64,000 bases of DNA from Gnetum montanum (GCA_015680685.1 MNCI01038012.1:302568-366567), one strand, 5' to 3'; shown: positions 23,196 through 34,129, numbered from the stretch's first letter. Numbers and translations are program-made. The notes: generated from the sequence alone by a model not told the origin.

Positions 23196-23400
23196 AAGCC
23201 AAGAAAGCCCTTGAAAATCCTACGACCTGAGACACCCAGGAAAGCCAAAAACCCTATGGCCTGAGATTCCTAGGAAATCCAAAAATCCTACAGCCTAAGA
23301 TGCCTAGGAAAGACAAAACCTTGCAACCTAAGATGCCCATGAAAGCCCAAAACCTTGTGGCTCAAGAAGACCCAAGAAAGCTGAAAACCCCCATGTTGCC
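23196..23400. repeat. Degenerate minisatellite, about 48-bp unit
   Basis: Four to five copies of a unit with CCTACGACCTGAGACACCC then AGGAAAGCCAAAAA (23219, 23263, 23300, 23340). It starts where the E3 LTR ends. Purpose unknown; it may be part of the hypervariable region of another element. Confidence 0.7.
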
Positions 23401-24180
23401 AGGAACCCCCAAAAGCCCATAATGCATGAAGCACTCATGCCCTGCACACACATCCTAGGCACTCACGTTGATACCACAAATCCTAGATAAATCCCAAAGA
23501 AACCAAAAATCACAGCCCCAAAATCCCAAAATCATAGCTGAAGTTCTACCCTAGGTAACACTGTTCTTAAAATGCTAGAGAAAAATAGGAGAAAACAAAC
23601 TTACCTATGTAGGATCCCATCCCACATTGGAATCCTAGCTTGGGGGAGACACTGGAGAAGCTCTTCACTCTCCTCCACGAACACCAGATCTGCCTACCTC
23701 TTCCCTTTGGCTTGGCTTTCCTTTCCTCTGCCCTTGTGCTTCATAGTTTACCTTGCTCATGCTGACACTGACGCTAATGCTTCGAACTCACATCGCACTC
23801 CTAGCTCACGCTGCAATCCAAGAACTCATGCTAGCACAAAACATCCTTCCCCTATTTCAAAATCCCTTTTTAAAACCTAAACATTCTATTTTATTTCCTC
23901 TTATTTTATTCTCTCTCACTTTATCTTATTTTATTGATCTATGTTCTATGTTTTATGTTAACCTGCATTCCTCATTATTCAAACCTCTAGAGATGAAGCC
24001 AAAAAAAAATTATCATTATGCAAGGAAAGGGATGAAAAAGTTAAACTCAAAGATCAAAATAATATATACATACATATATAAATGGTTCAAGAATTCACAA
24101 AATTTTAAAGTCTCATAAACTTATCATTCACACAAAGTTTTAAAAAATCAAAAATGCTCTATGCACTCATGAAAAGTCAA
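23401..24180. other. Noncoding, no gene recognised
   Basis: No open frame with a recognisable product. On the minus strand a splice-donor-like AGGTAAGTTTG at about 23607-23597 follows a C/T-poor leader-like stretch. Phrases such as GCTCATGCTGACACTGACGC (23755) resemble the F1 LTR subrepeats. Ends in AT-rich sequence with an (AT)/(CATA) run near 24061-24079. Confidence 0.4.
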
Positions 24181-24184
24181 CATA

Positions 24185-24290
24185 AATATTAGTGGCCTTG
24201 TATGGCCTTAAACTGCCATGTGGTCCAGTATGGCCTTAAACTACCATGTGGCCCAGTATGACCTTAAACTACCATGACTACCACTACATC
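24185..24290 (+). repeat. Tandem repeat TATGGCCTTAAACTRCCATG upstream of F1 pol
   Basis: Three copies, about 36-bp period, with TGTGGTCCAG or TGTGGCCCAG spacers. It is the reverse complement type of the TAGTTTTAGGCC repeats of the minus-strand elements. Here it lies before pol, where a protease would be expected, so it may replace or separate it as in E1. Confidence 0.7.
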
Positions 24291-24394
24291 TCCTAATTTT
24301 TTCAATGCATAGTTTGATTACCTTATGTTCATTTACATTTAGTAACTCTTTCGCCAACGGGGTGTCTCTTACTTCGCTCTCATTTTAAATTGGC

Positions 24395-26060
24395 AAGAGC
24401 AAGCACATGGCCACCAAGAATATCCTTTCAACATTATCTCTCAGTGGATCATATGGGAAGGTAAAAAGAGAAATCAACCCAAAATCCTTGGATCTAGACC
24501 CATCAAACTCTACTAATTTAATAGCCTCCACTCAAGAAATGTTAGACTAGCCTAAAAATGTGACTAAGACTTTAGATCTAGAAGCTGATAATATCACTAA
24601 AGATCCTATAGTTGAAATCCCCATTATTACAGTCAATGGCGAAGCTAGGACATTGAAATTAAGTGTTCTACTAGACTCGAAACTCATAGGTGACATCACT
24701 CAAGTGTTAAAAGACAACATAATAACATTTGCATGGTCATATACTAACATGCTAGGACTAGACCCCTGAATTGTCTAACACAACATCATTCTCGATGAAA
24801 AAATTAAACTTGTGAAACAAAAGGCACGTAAGGTTAGACCTGAGGTGGCTTTGGTAGTCCCTGCTGAAATCACAAAGCTCTACCATGCTGGTATCATCTG
24901 GGCCATTGACTATTTCGATTGAGTATCAAACATTGTTGTAGTCCCTAAGAACAGTAGTATATGCATATGCATCGACTTCCGTGACCTTAACACAACCACT
25001 ATAAAGGATGACTTCCCGCTACCCAGCATTGATCAACTTATTCATACAACTACTAAGCATTCACTATTATCCTTCATGGATGGATTTTTGAGATACAACC
25101 AAATAAGAATCAATCCAGAAGATTAACTCAAAACAACTTTTATGACACCTTGGGGTACATTCTGTTACACTATGATGTCATTTTTCCTTAGAAATGCAAG
25201 AGCTACATATCAATGAGCCATGACATATATATTTAGTGATTATATGCTCAATTTTCTCAATGATTATGTTTACGATATTGTGGTTAAATCTAGAACTGAA
25301 CAACATGCGACAGATCTAGACCTAGTGCTTAAACATTGTTTCAAATATGATCTTAAACTCAATCTAAAGAAGTGTTTCTTTGGTGTCAAAACGGGCAAGA
25401 TGCTTGGTTTTATAGTCTCTAAAATAGGAATACGGGTAGACCCTAATAAAGTTAAGGTAAGAACTAATATGCAACCACCAAATAATCTTACCGAACTACG
25501 TGGTCTCCAAGGTAGATTGCAGTTCATAAGGCACTTTATTGAGAGGCTAACGGATAAGTTGAGACCTGTGCAACACCTATTACAAAAAAATGTGCATTTC
25601 CAATGGACTGAACAATATTAGGAAGCATTCAATAACATAAAGTAGGAGCTGACTTAGCTCCTGATCGTTTATCTTCCGCAAGGAGATAAATCCTTTTATA
25701 TCTACCTTGCAACTTCTGATGCTTTCATTGCTTCGATGCTCTGTCAAAAACATAAAGATGGAGCCGAGATCCCTGTATATTACCCAAGAAACACATTAAT
25801 TACTTATGAAAAATGAAATGATGTAGAGAAATCATGCCTTGCCCTCATCTTCGCCTTGAAGAAATGGTGACATTATCTCTTTTGCAAGCAAGTTTACATC
25901 ATTTTCAAGGATAATGTACATTGTGCCATAACTAACAACATCTACAAGTTGAGTAGGATAGCTAGGTTGAAAGCGATGATCACAGAGTTTGACCTACACT
26001 ATGTTGCTCAATCTTCCACAAAAGGTCAAGAAATAGTCACACAATTAGCCGTCTCGCCAA
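24395..26060 (+). pseudogene. F1 reverse transcriptase and RNase H (Tat clade)
   Basis: Plus-strand pol. Pre-RT linker at 24560-24769 (NIITFAWSYTNMLGLDP). RT fingers at about 24840-25060 (ICICIDFRDLNTTTIKDDF). Palm at 25070-25620 (TTFMTPWGTFCYTMM, NARATYQ, LNDYVYDIVVKSR). RNase H at 25650-25960 (FYIYLATSDAFIASMLCQ, ALIFALKKW). The catalytic box reads YVYD at 25265-25276: the first of the two aspartates is tyrosine, so it is dead even without the stops. In-frame stops are mostly TGA for Arg or Trp and TAA/TAG for Gln. It stands upstream of a second RNase H and integrase in normal order. Confidence 0.9.
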
Positions 26061-26099
26061 CACATGATTAGGCAATAGTTAACCCTGAGTTCCCCGATG

Positions 26100-26668
26100 A
26101 TATTGTTAATAGTATAGACATTGTACCTAAAAACTATGAGGAAATCCTCTATTTTGATGGAGCTTCAACCTCCCAAGGAGGAAGTTCTGTGACCGTTTTA
26201 ACATACCCCTCTGGAGAGATCCAACCTTTCTCCTACCGATTGACCTTTCCTTGTACCAATAACATGGCAGAATACGAAGGTCTTCTTAGAGGTATTCAAG
26301 CAGCATTAAATTTGGGAATCACACGTCTCATAGTTCGCGATGATTCACAGTTAGTCATTAATCAAGTCATTGAGGTTTATGCATGCAAAGCTCTCCATTT
26401 GCAACCGTATTGCGATTTGACCAAATATTTGCTAAGACAACTTGTAGAACTGAATATACATCATGTCCATAGAGGCAAAAACACCATTGCTGATGCACTT
26501 GCTACACTAGCCTTAAACATGACACCCAAAATGTTTCATGCATTTCCTAGCTCTATAACAAGTTGTGCCAAACCTATAATTAACACTCTTGAAACAATGC
26601 CTATAGCATCCATTAGCACAACACATGTAGTAGAATGGTATGATGACATAAAAGAGTACCTTCTATGA
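26100..26668 (+). pseudogene. F1 second, archaeal-type RNase H (aRNH), largely open
   Basis: Open from 26189 to 26668 and readable from about 26130 (EEILYFDGASTSQGG). Acidic residues of an RNase H can be seen in order: D in YFDGAS, E in NMAEYEGLLRGIQAAL, D in LIVRDDSQLVINQV, and D in NTIADALATLAL. A second RNase H after the normal one is a hallmark of the plant Tat clade (Ogre, Retand and relatives). It is followed by a linker into integrase. This is the best preserved protein domain of the window, without an internal stop over 159 codons. Confidence 0.88.
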
Positions 26669-27874
26669 GACGATCTTTCGCAACATTTGACAAATGCTCA
26701 AAAAGATGCAGTACGAAAACGCTCTCGACAATATGCATTAATAGGAGACATCTTGTGTTGTAAATCGTACGAAGGCATTTTGCTTATGTGCATTAGTAGA
26801 ATCGATGGTCAAACAATTGTAGAACAAGTCCACGAAGGACTTTGTGGAGGGCACATTGCACCCAAAGAAATGGTGACAAAGATTAGATGCTTAGGCTACT
26901 ACTGGCCACACATGGAGTATGATCGCATCTCCAAGGTTAGAACATGTGACATTTGCCAAAATCATGGTAATCTAATACACATTCCACCTAACGAATTGCA
27001 CGTAACAAAAATCACATGGCCATTTCAAAAATGGGGATTTGACTTAATTGGACCAATAATGCCATCATCCTCCACAGGATGTAGCTTTATTATCACTGCA
27101 ACTGAATACTTCACAAAATGGGTAGAAGCTATTCCCCTTAGGAAGACCACTTCAAAACACATTTTCACTTTCATAATAGAGAATATCGTGATCCATTTTG
27201 GTATTTCGATGACCATCATTACTGATAATGGGCCATAGTTCAGCAGTGTAGATACTAAAAGCTTCTATGAAAGCTTGGGTATTCAACATGCATTTTCATC
27301 ACCTTACTACCCACAAAGAAATGGTTAAGCAGAGGCTATAAACAAAACTGTCATCATTGTACTCAAAAATATGCTATATCAGAGCAAGAAATGATGGCAT
27401 GAACAATTAGTCTATGCATTGTAGGCATACAGAACGACACATCGAACATCTATAGGTAAAAATCCATATAGTTTTGTGTACAGGTCTAAAGTTGTTTTAC
27501 TTTTAGAGTTATAGGTTCCCTCATTGTGGATAGCTGTCTCAGGCCTCCTTGACGAAATTCAAAATAATGAACTACGCATAGTTGACCTTGACTTAGTGGA
27601 AGAAGAACATGTTTGAATGCTTGATCAAATCGAGTGGTACTAGAAATAACAATGGCAATGACACAAACATGATTTGCATAAATGCCCGATTAAGGAAGTA
27701 GATCTAGTCCTTAAGGCCATCCGTGAACATCCAGAAAAATTCTCAGCCAACTGGGAAAGGCCTTACTTAGTTACCAAGGCATACAATAATGGAGCATTTA
27801 AACTTGCTTACATGGATGGGAATGAGTTTGCTAATCCTACAAATCATCTGTACCTAAAACGGTACTACATCTAA
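26669..27874 (+). pseudogene. F1 integrase (Tat clade)
   Basis: Zinc-binding HHCC part at about 26830-26960 (VHEGLCGGHIAPKEM, CDICQNHG). Catalytic core with the first Asp in WGFDLIGPI (about 27037), the second in ITDNGP (about 27218-27234), and Glu in AEAINKTV (about 27330). C-terminal part at 27674-27874 (EVDLVLKAIREHPEKFSANW, PTNHLYLKRYYI). It is open from 26687 to 27236, then interrupted by TAG, TAA and others at Gln and Trp positions. It would insert the cDNA. The polypeptide ends at 27872, followed by the 3' UTR repeats. Confidence 0.9.
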
Positions 27875-27879
27875 TGAAC

Positions 27880-28260
27880 TTGAGGCATAGAACAGTCATG
27901 GAATCATGACTTAAAACTGATACCACAGAATAGTCCTGGGGCTATGACTTAAAAATGGCACCATAGAATGTCTTGGAGTCATGAAAATAAACGGACACCA
28001 TAGAGCTCTATCCGGTATGACACTAAACTGCCACATATGTGTAGCATTAAGTGAAACTAGCATCTAGAGTCCACTAAGACTATAAACTAGTTTTCCTCTT
28101 CATAGTCTCCTATGACTACAAACTAGCAGCACACCGTCTGCTATGACACAAAACTGGCACCATCTAAAGGATTATGACATGAAACTAATCCATGACAGTC
28201 TACTAAGAATATAAACTAGCAACATCATGGATGACCATGAAAAAACTTGAAAAGATGTGT
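27880..28260 (+). repeat. F1 3' UTR degenerate tandem repeat
   Basis: About eight loose copies of a 45 to 50-bp unit built on CTATGACTATAAACTAGCACC or CATGACTTAAAACTGATACC variants. A second set follows the integrase end of F2 (31600-31830). The place, right after integrase, is where Tat elements are known to carry hypervariable tandem repeats. Confidence 0.75.
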
Positions 28261-28451
28261 TGCTGCAATTGGCTGTTCATTTTCCACAAAGAATTTTTGC
28301 ATAATTTGTCTTATGGACCCTAATGAAGCTAATGCTGCTCATGATTCTATCTACTTTGAAAACTGCATGCGGTGTCTCCATCTCCTTGTTTAAATTGCTT
28401 AGCTAACTGATTCATTTGTGTGTTTATTATCTTCTTGGATTTTTTTTGTAG

Positions 28452-28503
28452 GATGACATGCTTGAGGCATTCGTTCATAGATGCACTTCATCATGATGAC
28501 AAG
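28452..28503 (+). other. Conserved 52-bp block with splice-site-like ends, F1 3' UTR
   Basis: Preceded by a T-rich tract and TTTTTTTGTAG, and followed by CAAG/GTATCAC. The F2 copy (32473-32523) has the same flanks and a diverged body, GATGA near the start and GGCAAG or GACAAG at the end. It looks like a small exon; no evidence of splicing is available. Confidence 0.4.
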
Positions 28504-28795
28504 GTATCACATTTTTCCTAACGCACGTAACTGGGTTAATCAAACCGTTCATAAGTGCATTCCCGACTCCCAATACATCCCCTATTTCTCCATCATGCCC
28601 CCACTCTTTATCCTATTCAATTACATCTCCTAGATACATTGTATTCTACTCACCTCAAAACCCTTGATACACTTTTGCACACTATAACTCCCTAAGTAGT
28701 TGCAATGCAAAACATAGTTTACGATGCATGACACAAAATGCAAGCACTCGAATGTGAGCACGACACTAAAATCAAGCTCTTTCAAAAAGACCAAC

Positions 28796-28885
28796 TAGAA
28801 AAAGAAAAATAAAACAAAGTAAAAACAAAAGAAAATAAACAAGAAAACAAAAAAATAAAAAGAACAAAAAGGTCAAAGAGAAAAA
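28796..28885 (+). other. Purine-rich tract before the F1 3' LTR (PPT region)
   Basis: About 90 bases of almost pure A/G with scattered C/T (AAAGAAAAATAAAACAAAG...), ending GGTCAAAGAGAAAAA directly before TGCATGG. This is the place and form of a polypurine tract that primes plus-strand cDNA. The F2 counterpart is at 32868-32969. Confidence 0.6.
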
Positions 28886-31000
28886 TGCATGGAAAATGTT
28901 TTCATGACCCCATTGACATCATAAGCAAAATACTATTGGCTATTCTCATACAAGCCCCAGACGAGAAGGTAATTGTCTTGGAAAATAGTTACACTCGTAT
29001 ATCAAAAAGACCATGTTACACATCATCACGTGGCTTTGGCTATTTACAATGGGCCCTATAAACATTGTACAAGAGTCCTATTTCTCCAAATAACACACCT
29101 CCAACATCTTGGTTCCAAGTCTGCTGGACACTGGCTATTGACAAGGACCAAAGATATAACTCATTCACGTGAGATGCATTTCCTCTCCCAATTATAACCC
29201 TTGACCAACTCCTGACTTCCCCTAGTTACAACCAATTGCCTTGCATCTTGAACTACATTCCCTCAATCCCATGTACATTTGAAAATGGTGTGATGACATC
29301 TTGCCAAGGGCCAATGGATAATCCATGGTACTTGGTTGTTCATGGTATTTTGAACTTCTTTATTGATGCCTCTCGGGTGAATTCCTCAAGACGTCAACAA
29401 AGAGGAGCCAATGAAACACCACTAATTTCAGCCTAGCACTTTGAAATGACAACAACTCAAGCCCTTTCAAAGTTTTGAGAGGAAAAATTCAACTAAGGCA
29501 TGGAACTCACACCCAGCTTGCTCAAGCCAACTTTCTCACCCCATCAAGCTAGCTCACCCCCAGCATGAGTAACTACAATAGCTTTAGGATCAAGTTAAAA
29601 ATGATCAAATCTAAAGGTGCAAGCTATCCTTAAGGACCACTAATGATCACTCTAAGCATCAGCATTCAAAGATTCAAATTTCAAGTCAAAAAGTGTAAGT
29701 TTTCACACTCACTCTGTCACTCACGCTGAGGTCATGTTATCACTCATGTTAAGGTCACGCTGTTAGTGTGAGTGTAGCGTGAGAAACTTTCAGAACCCAA
29801 AACTGAGTCAAAATGACTTGATTTCCAAGGTGTAAGTCATCTTCAAGGCTCATTGTTGACAACTTCAAATTTCAGCCTCTAGAATCCCAGGGTTCAAGTC
29901 CAAAAATTGCAGGTTTCTGTAGCACATGCTATGGTCATGCTATAGCTCATGCTAGTAGCATAAGTCCAATGTGAGCTACCAAAGGTGGCTCAAAACAAGT
30001 CACTTTCAACCTCAGTTTCTGATTTTTAGGTCACTCTCAAGATCAACCATAGTCAGATAGTGGTTTCACTCAAGAATCAAGCTTCAAAAATCAAAATTTA
30101 GAGTGAAATGCATCATTTTCAAGTCACTCATGCTGAGGTCACGCTAAAGACATGTTGGCAGTGTGAGTGTAGCATGAGTGTAGCATGCACATGCTGAGGA
30201 CATGATGGGACAAAATCAACTCACGCTGGAAGTTCTTGTCAAGAAGAGATGCTTCAAATAGCCATAGAACCACTAAAATCGACATCCTGCAGTAGTTGAG
30301 TTAGAAATACAGAAGTTTCAAGAGAGCTAGAGCCAATTTCTCTTGTCATACATTATCATTTCATTGTAAATTTTCATTTGTGAGCTTCTTAGGCTCTTAT
30401 GCTCTTAATTGTATGTACTTCCATGAGTGTAAGCTAGCTTGAGTAAGTTGTCACATGTTGTAAGAGATAATGCACCTGGTTCAGAACGTAGCTTGCCAAC
30501 ACACGTCCCACTCACACATAGTTATCCATTGAACACGTGTTGCTAGATCCGTTTTCCTCTCATCTCTCAGCCATTGATTCCATCCATGAATTCCATGCCT
30601 AAACTTGGCCAAACCTTGTAAATACCCTATCAATTCACATAGATGGGGTTGGCAATTTTGGAGGTTAATGGCTTAGGAAGCTCAGGGCAACAATATTTGG
30701 GTGCTCGGGCACACTTTACTCCTAGCATCCAAGCACTTATGAAACACATCACATCACCTCGGGGCTTGGTTCTTGACTTGACACCTACATGAAACTACAC
30801 TATGACCGGTGCACATCCTTTCTAAGCAATACAATATAGTTCAATTTTCTAGCCATTATATTTTTTACTCCATTTCATGTTCAGTTTACATTTTGTTTAT
30901 AATACCAGTTCTGCATACATTTCTATTTACATTTCATGTGCATTGTTGACATTTTAAAACATTATTTACAATAACCTCAACGCATGATGTAGTTTAGCTC
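28886..31000 (+). mobile_element. F1 3' LTR (right end uncertain)
   Basis: Begins TGCATGG after the purine tract. Contains three subrepeats at 29595-30215. Positions 30216-31000 hold no gene. The end is not fixed: F2 integrase sequence starts at 31165, so the LTR must stop before that. Confidence 0.5.
29595..30215 (+). repeat. Three about 205-bp subrepeats in the presumed U3 of the F1 LTR, each with palindromic CTCACGCT words
   Basis: Units about 29595-29800, 29801-30000 and 30001-30215. Each has a unique-looking first half (TTCAAATTTCARSYC, AAGTCA) and a second half rich in inverted words: TCACGCTGAGGTCA with GTGTGAGTGTAGCGTGAG (29716-29788), CATGCTATGG with GCTAGTAGCATAAG (29927-29964), and ACTCATGCTGAGGTCACGCT with GTGTGAGTGTAGCATGAG (30124-30175). 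Confidence 0.7.
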
Positions 31001-31164
31001 GAGAAAGTCCTTGGTTGATTTTTCTGTAGATCATCCAAGGCACTCTACCTTCGTTTACTTTTCTAGCTTGCCCTTGGGTGAAGGCAGGGTCAGTTGTGTC
31101 TACCCGATGATCTTTCAGTGTTTGTTTTCCCTTCCAACCTTACACCGATGATTTAGGTTAGTAC

Positions 31165-31584
31165 AGGTAAGATGTCATATAGTCTTGTGTATGGATCTGA
31201 AGTAATGTTGCCTCCTAAACTATAGGTCCCATTACTCTATATGATCCTCTCAAGATTCATTGATGATGTTCAAACCAACTTGTTGAGAACCATTGATCTC
31301 AACTCTATAGTAGAGGAGCGCATGCAAATGCTTGATCCCATCAAGTAGTACCAAGAAAAGCAACATCAAAAGCACCATCACAATCAGCATCAATGCCCAA
31401 TCAGGAAGGGGGACTTGGTCCTCAAGGTCATTCACAATTCCACAAAAAAATTCTTAGCTAACTAGGAAGGGCCTTTCTTGGTCATAAAGGTGTATGATAA
31501 TGGAGCATTCAAGATTGCTAATCTAGATGGTAATGACTTTGCAAATCCTATTAACCACTTGTACCTGAAGCCATATTACACTTA
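31165..31584 (+). pseudogene. F2 integrase C-terminus, 5' truncated
   Basis: Begins TGKMSYSLVYGSEVMLPPKL and ends GNDFANPINHLYLKPYYT, which parallels the F1 tail (FANPTNHLYLKRYYI). It keeps the IRKGDLVLKVI motif and a His/Gln-rich stretch (about 31345-31400). All of pol before this is absent. Two or three stops. Adjoins the F1 LTR, so F2 may be a fragment left by nested insertion or recombination. Confidence 0.85.
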
Positions 31585-31599
31585 GTATGTAGTATCACA

Positions 31600-31830
31600 C
31601 CAATGAAAAAGCAAGGTAAGTTCATATCTATTATGATGTTAAACTAGGACAAAATATTTTCTATGACATTAAACTGACACAGAATGTCCTTGGACTATAG
31701 GATTAAACTGGAACCCATAACATGGTCTGCTATGACCTTAAACTAGGATCATGGTTTGCTAGGACCTTAAACTAGCATAACATCTAGTCTTCCAAGACCT
31801 AAAAGTAGGTTCATAGTTCAGCATCCACAT
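31600..31830 (+). repeat. F2 3' UTR degenerate tandem repeat
   Basis: Five to six copies of CTATGACCTTAAACTAGGA-type units, 40 to 50 bp, same class as 27880-28260. From 31831 to 32460 nothing else is recognised; the stretch is UTR by position. Confidence 0.7.
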
Positions 31831-32472
31831 TTCAATAGACATAGTTCTACAGACAAGCAAGAAAGAATACTTCCAATCCTTTGTTGCCTACCCACACCTC
31901 TCAGGCAAGATGCGGTGGGGCATTGCAGTCCTAGAATGAAGTTCACATTGTCAAGAAAAAATCTTCTGGAACATGTGCAACATCACCATCCTTGACATCT
32001 TACTAATCTTCTAGAGATTCATTTTGGCATCTTACTAATCTTTTGAAGCTATTGCCACCATCACCAATCATCCTGGTTGGAGCTCTCACAATTAGCATCA
32101 CTCATTAAAGAATCAAAAACATTGTGGCCTAGCCATAGCACTACCATCCTCCAACCCTCACCATTGCCCAAGCCTAGAAGAGCATCTAGTATTGTGGCTC
32201 CATGCCATGTGGTTGGGTTTCCTAGCTCCTACCTTTGGTACGAACTCCTAGGCATCTACATCACTATCACCTCTACTAACTTGGGTGCTTACTTTTGGTG
32301 TGGTTGCTAGAGATTTTGGACCCTACTGCCGTTGACACTTACACTGGCCTTCCTACTTTGAACATTTCATGCACTTGCAACTAACATGACATTTGTAGCC
32401 CTTACAAATAGGACTTTACTTTCATCTCAAGTGATGGTTATTTCTTTTGTTTTCTCTATGTTGCATTTGTAG

Positions 32473-32523
32473 GATGAAGCCTCAATGGAATCATTCAAGT
32501 ATGCATTTCATTGTAGTGGCAAG
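32473..32523 (+). other. Conserved 51-bp block with splice-site-like ends, F2 3' UTR
   Basis: Flanked by TTTGTAG and GTATCAC as in F1 (28452-28503). The flanks are better conserved than the middle. Confidence 0.4.
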
Positions 32524-32867
32524 GTATCACACTACTTTGATGTATCATCTTTGGCTCACCTAGCTACTTAAAAGTGCACATTTCTATTGTCCCTCTTGAT
32601 AATTCACCTCTACCTCTTGATCTTTCATTCTTCGACACTCCTTACAAGCTTCCTTGATGCACATGGAACCTTCCCTATAGTTAATTGATGAACCCATGAT
32701 GGATGTAATGCAACTCGTCCCATGGGAACCCTTTGTGGATTGTTCAAAGCCCCAAATGGATGTAACACAACTCATCCTAGGGAGTAATCACCTATTCTAT
32801 ATATGCAATGTAGTTCCTTCTAAGAAAATTTTGTTGAGTGGCACATAGTTCACATGGCAACACAAAA

Positions 32868-32969
32868 GAAAGTAGAAGAAAAACAAAAGGGAAAGAGAGA
32901 GAAAAAGAAAAACAAAAATAAAAGAAGGAAAATAAAAATAATAATAATAACAAAAGTAAAAGGAAAAAA
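32868..32969 (+). other. Purine-rich tract before the F2 LTR (PPT region)
   Basis: About 100 bases dominated by GAAA and AATAATAAT words, ending AAAAGGAAAAAA immediately before TGGGACAAGCC, the presumed LTR start. The opposite strand gives meaningless Phe/Leu-rich open frames. Confidence 0.6.
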
Positions 32970-33990
32970 TGGGACAAGCCAAGTGCCCAAGTAAAATAGC
33001 ATAGTTGCTATTTCACAATCGGTCCAACCTTGGATTGACCATCTCATAAGCACTTCGACGAGAGGTCAAAATCCTAAGGGTAGGCCAACTCTAAAGGCAG
33101 GGTGGGATGGATGGTCTTGGAGGTTGAAGCATGGCCAAGTGCAATTTATTTTGCTAGAACAACTTGATGGAGGATCTTCTTGCATTATTACCTTACTATG
33201 TTGTGCTACGCTATGTAGCATAGCATAACATAGCACCCATTCTGCTTGAATTTTGACTTACTTTGCAAGTGTTCTATCATGGGATCTTGGTCATGTCCTA
33301 GGGTGGTAGTAGAACAAGCATTTTTCATGGTTAAAGCATGGGCAATTTTGTTTCCCATGTCAAGGCAGTTTGGAAAAAGATTTTCATGCCTTGCTATGTT
33401 GTGCTACGCTATGTAGAATAGCATAGCATAACACTCAGACCAAGGTGGTTTTTGGTAAAATTTTCTCTATTTTTCTCTATGTCATGATGATCACACTTCA
33501 AGGATGAAGTGGGGTAGGTATTATTAAGGACTAAATCATTGCCAACTACATCTTTGGTGCCTGATCAGTCACCACATGGCATGCTACATTGTGTAGCATA
33601 GCATAGTGTAGTAGGTCCTGCAATTAGAAAACTTGCCAAAATATTTAGTCCATCCTAAACACCTTCGATGGCTCCTAGCTTGGCACTTGGGTGGACCATC
33701 AACCAGGGCATTTATCAAGCTGGATAAGCTAGAGAGTGTACCAAGCTTTATAGCGTAGGATATAGAAAATTTGTCGAACAACATGGTCCACTTTTAGTGT
33801 TTCATTTGTGTAAACTAGCCTTATGACTAGGTGCTACATTGACTATGTTGTAGACGGTGGTAGGTTGACTTGGAAGTAGCTTCACAAGTGTCAAGACTTC
33901 TAGAGTATCATATTGTCTATGTGGTCTAGCATGACATCACACTTGCAAAGATCCTTACCCAAATTTTAGGACTATGTTGAATCATGAAAG
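32970..33990 (+). mobile_element. F2 LTR (right end uncertain)
   Basis: Starts TGGGACAAGCC at the purine tract. Three subrepeats of about 195 bp each end in a TTGTGCTACGCTATGTAGC palindrome (33195, 33395, 33585), the same word family as in the minus-strand E1 and E3 LTRs. Its right border toward the Athila element at about 34130 is not visible. Confidence 0.55.
33190..33615. repeat. Palindromes in the presumed U3 of the F2 LTR
   Basis: GTTGTGCTACGCTATG / TAGCATAGCATAAC at 33200-33230, the same with one change (GTAGAATAGC) at 33398-33431, and TGCTACATTG / TAGCATAGC at 33583-33611. Spacing about 195 bp. Confidence 0.75.
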
Positions 33991-34129
33991 TCCCAAAATT
34001 GATGGTGTTTCATCTTATAAAACTCTCTACTAGTTATGATCTAGCACACATCATCTAACAAGCCCATCTACATAGATCTCCTATAGATTTCCATTAATTT
34101 TCATGTAGCATTTGGTTCTATGAACGAAT

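Noticed and set aside
23572-24118. Two overlapping plus-strand frames of 102 and 121 codons
   Set aside because: No domain, runs of simple sequence (TTATTTTATT), no homologous copy within the window; likely chance.
28973-29436. Two plus-strand frames of 74 and 66 codons in the F1 LTR
   Set aside because: They fall inside the presumed U3 and show no motif.
32792-33053. Phe/Leu/Tyr-rich open frames on the minus strand
   Set aside because: Complement of the purine-rich tract before the F2 LTR; low-complexity artefact.
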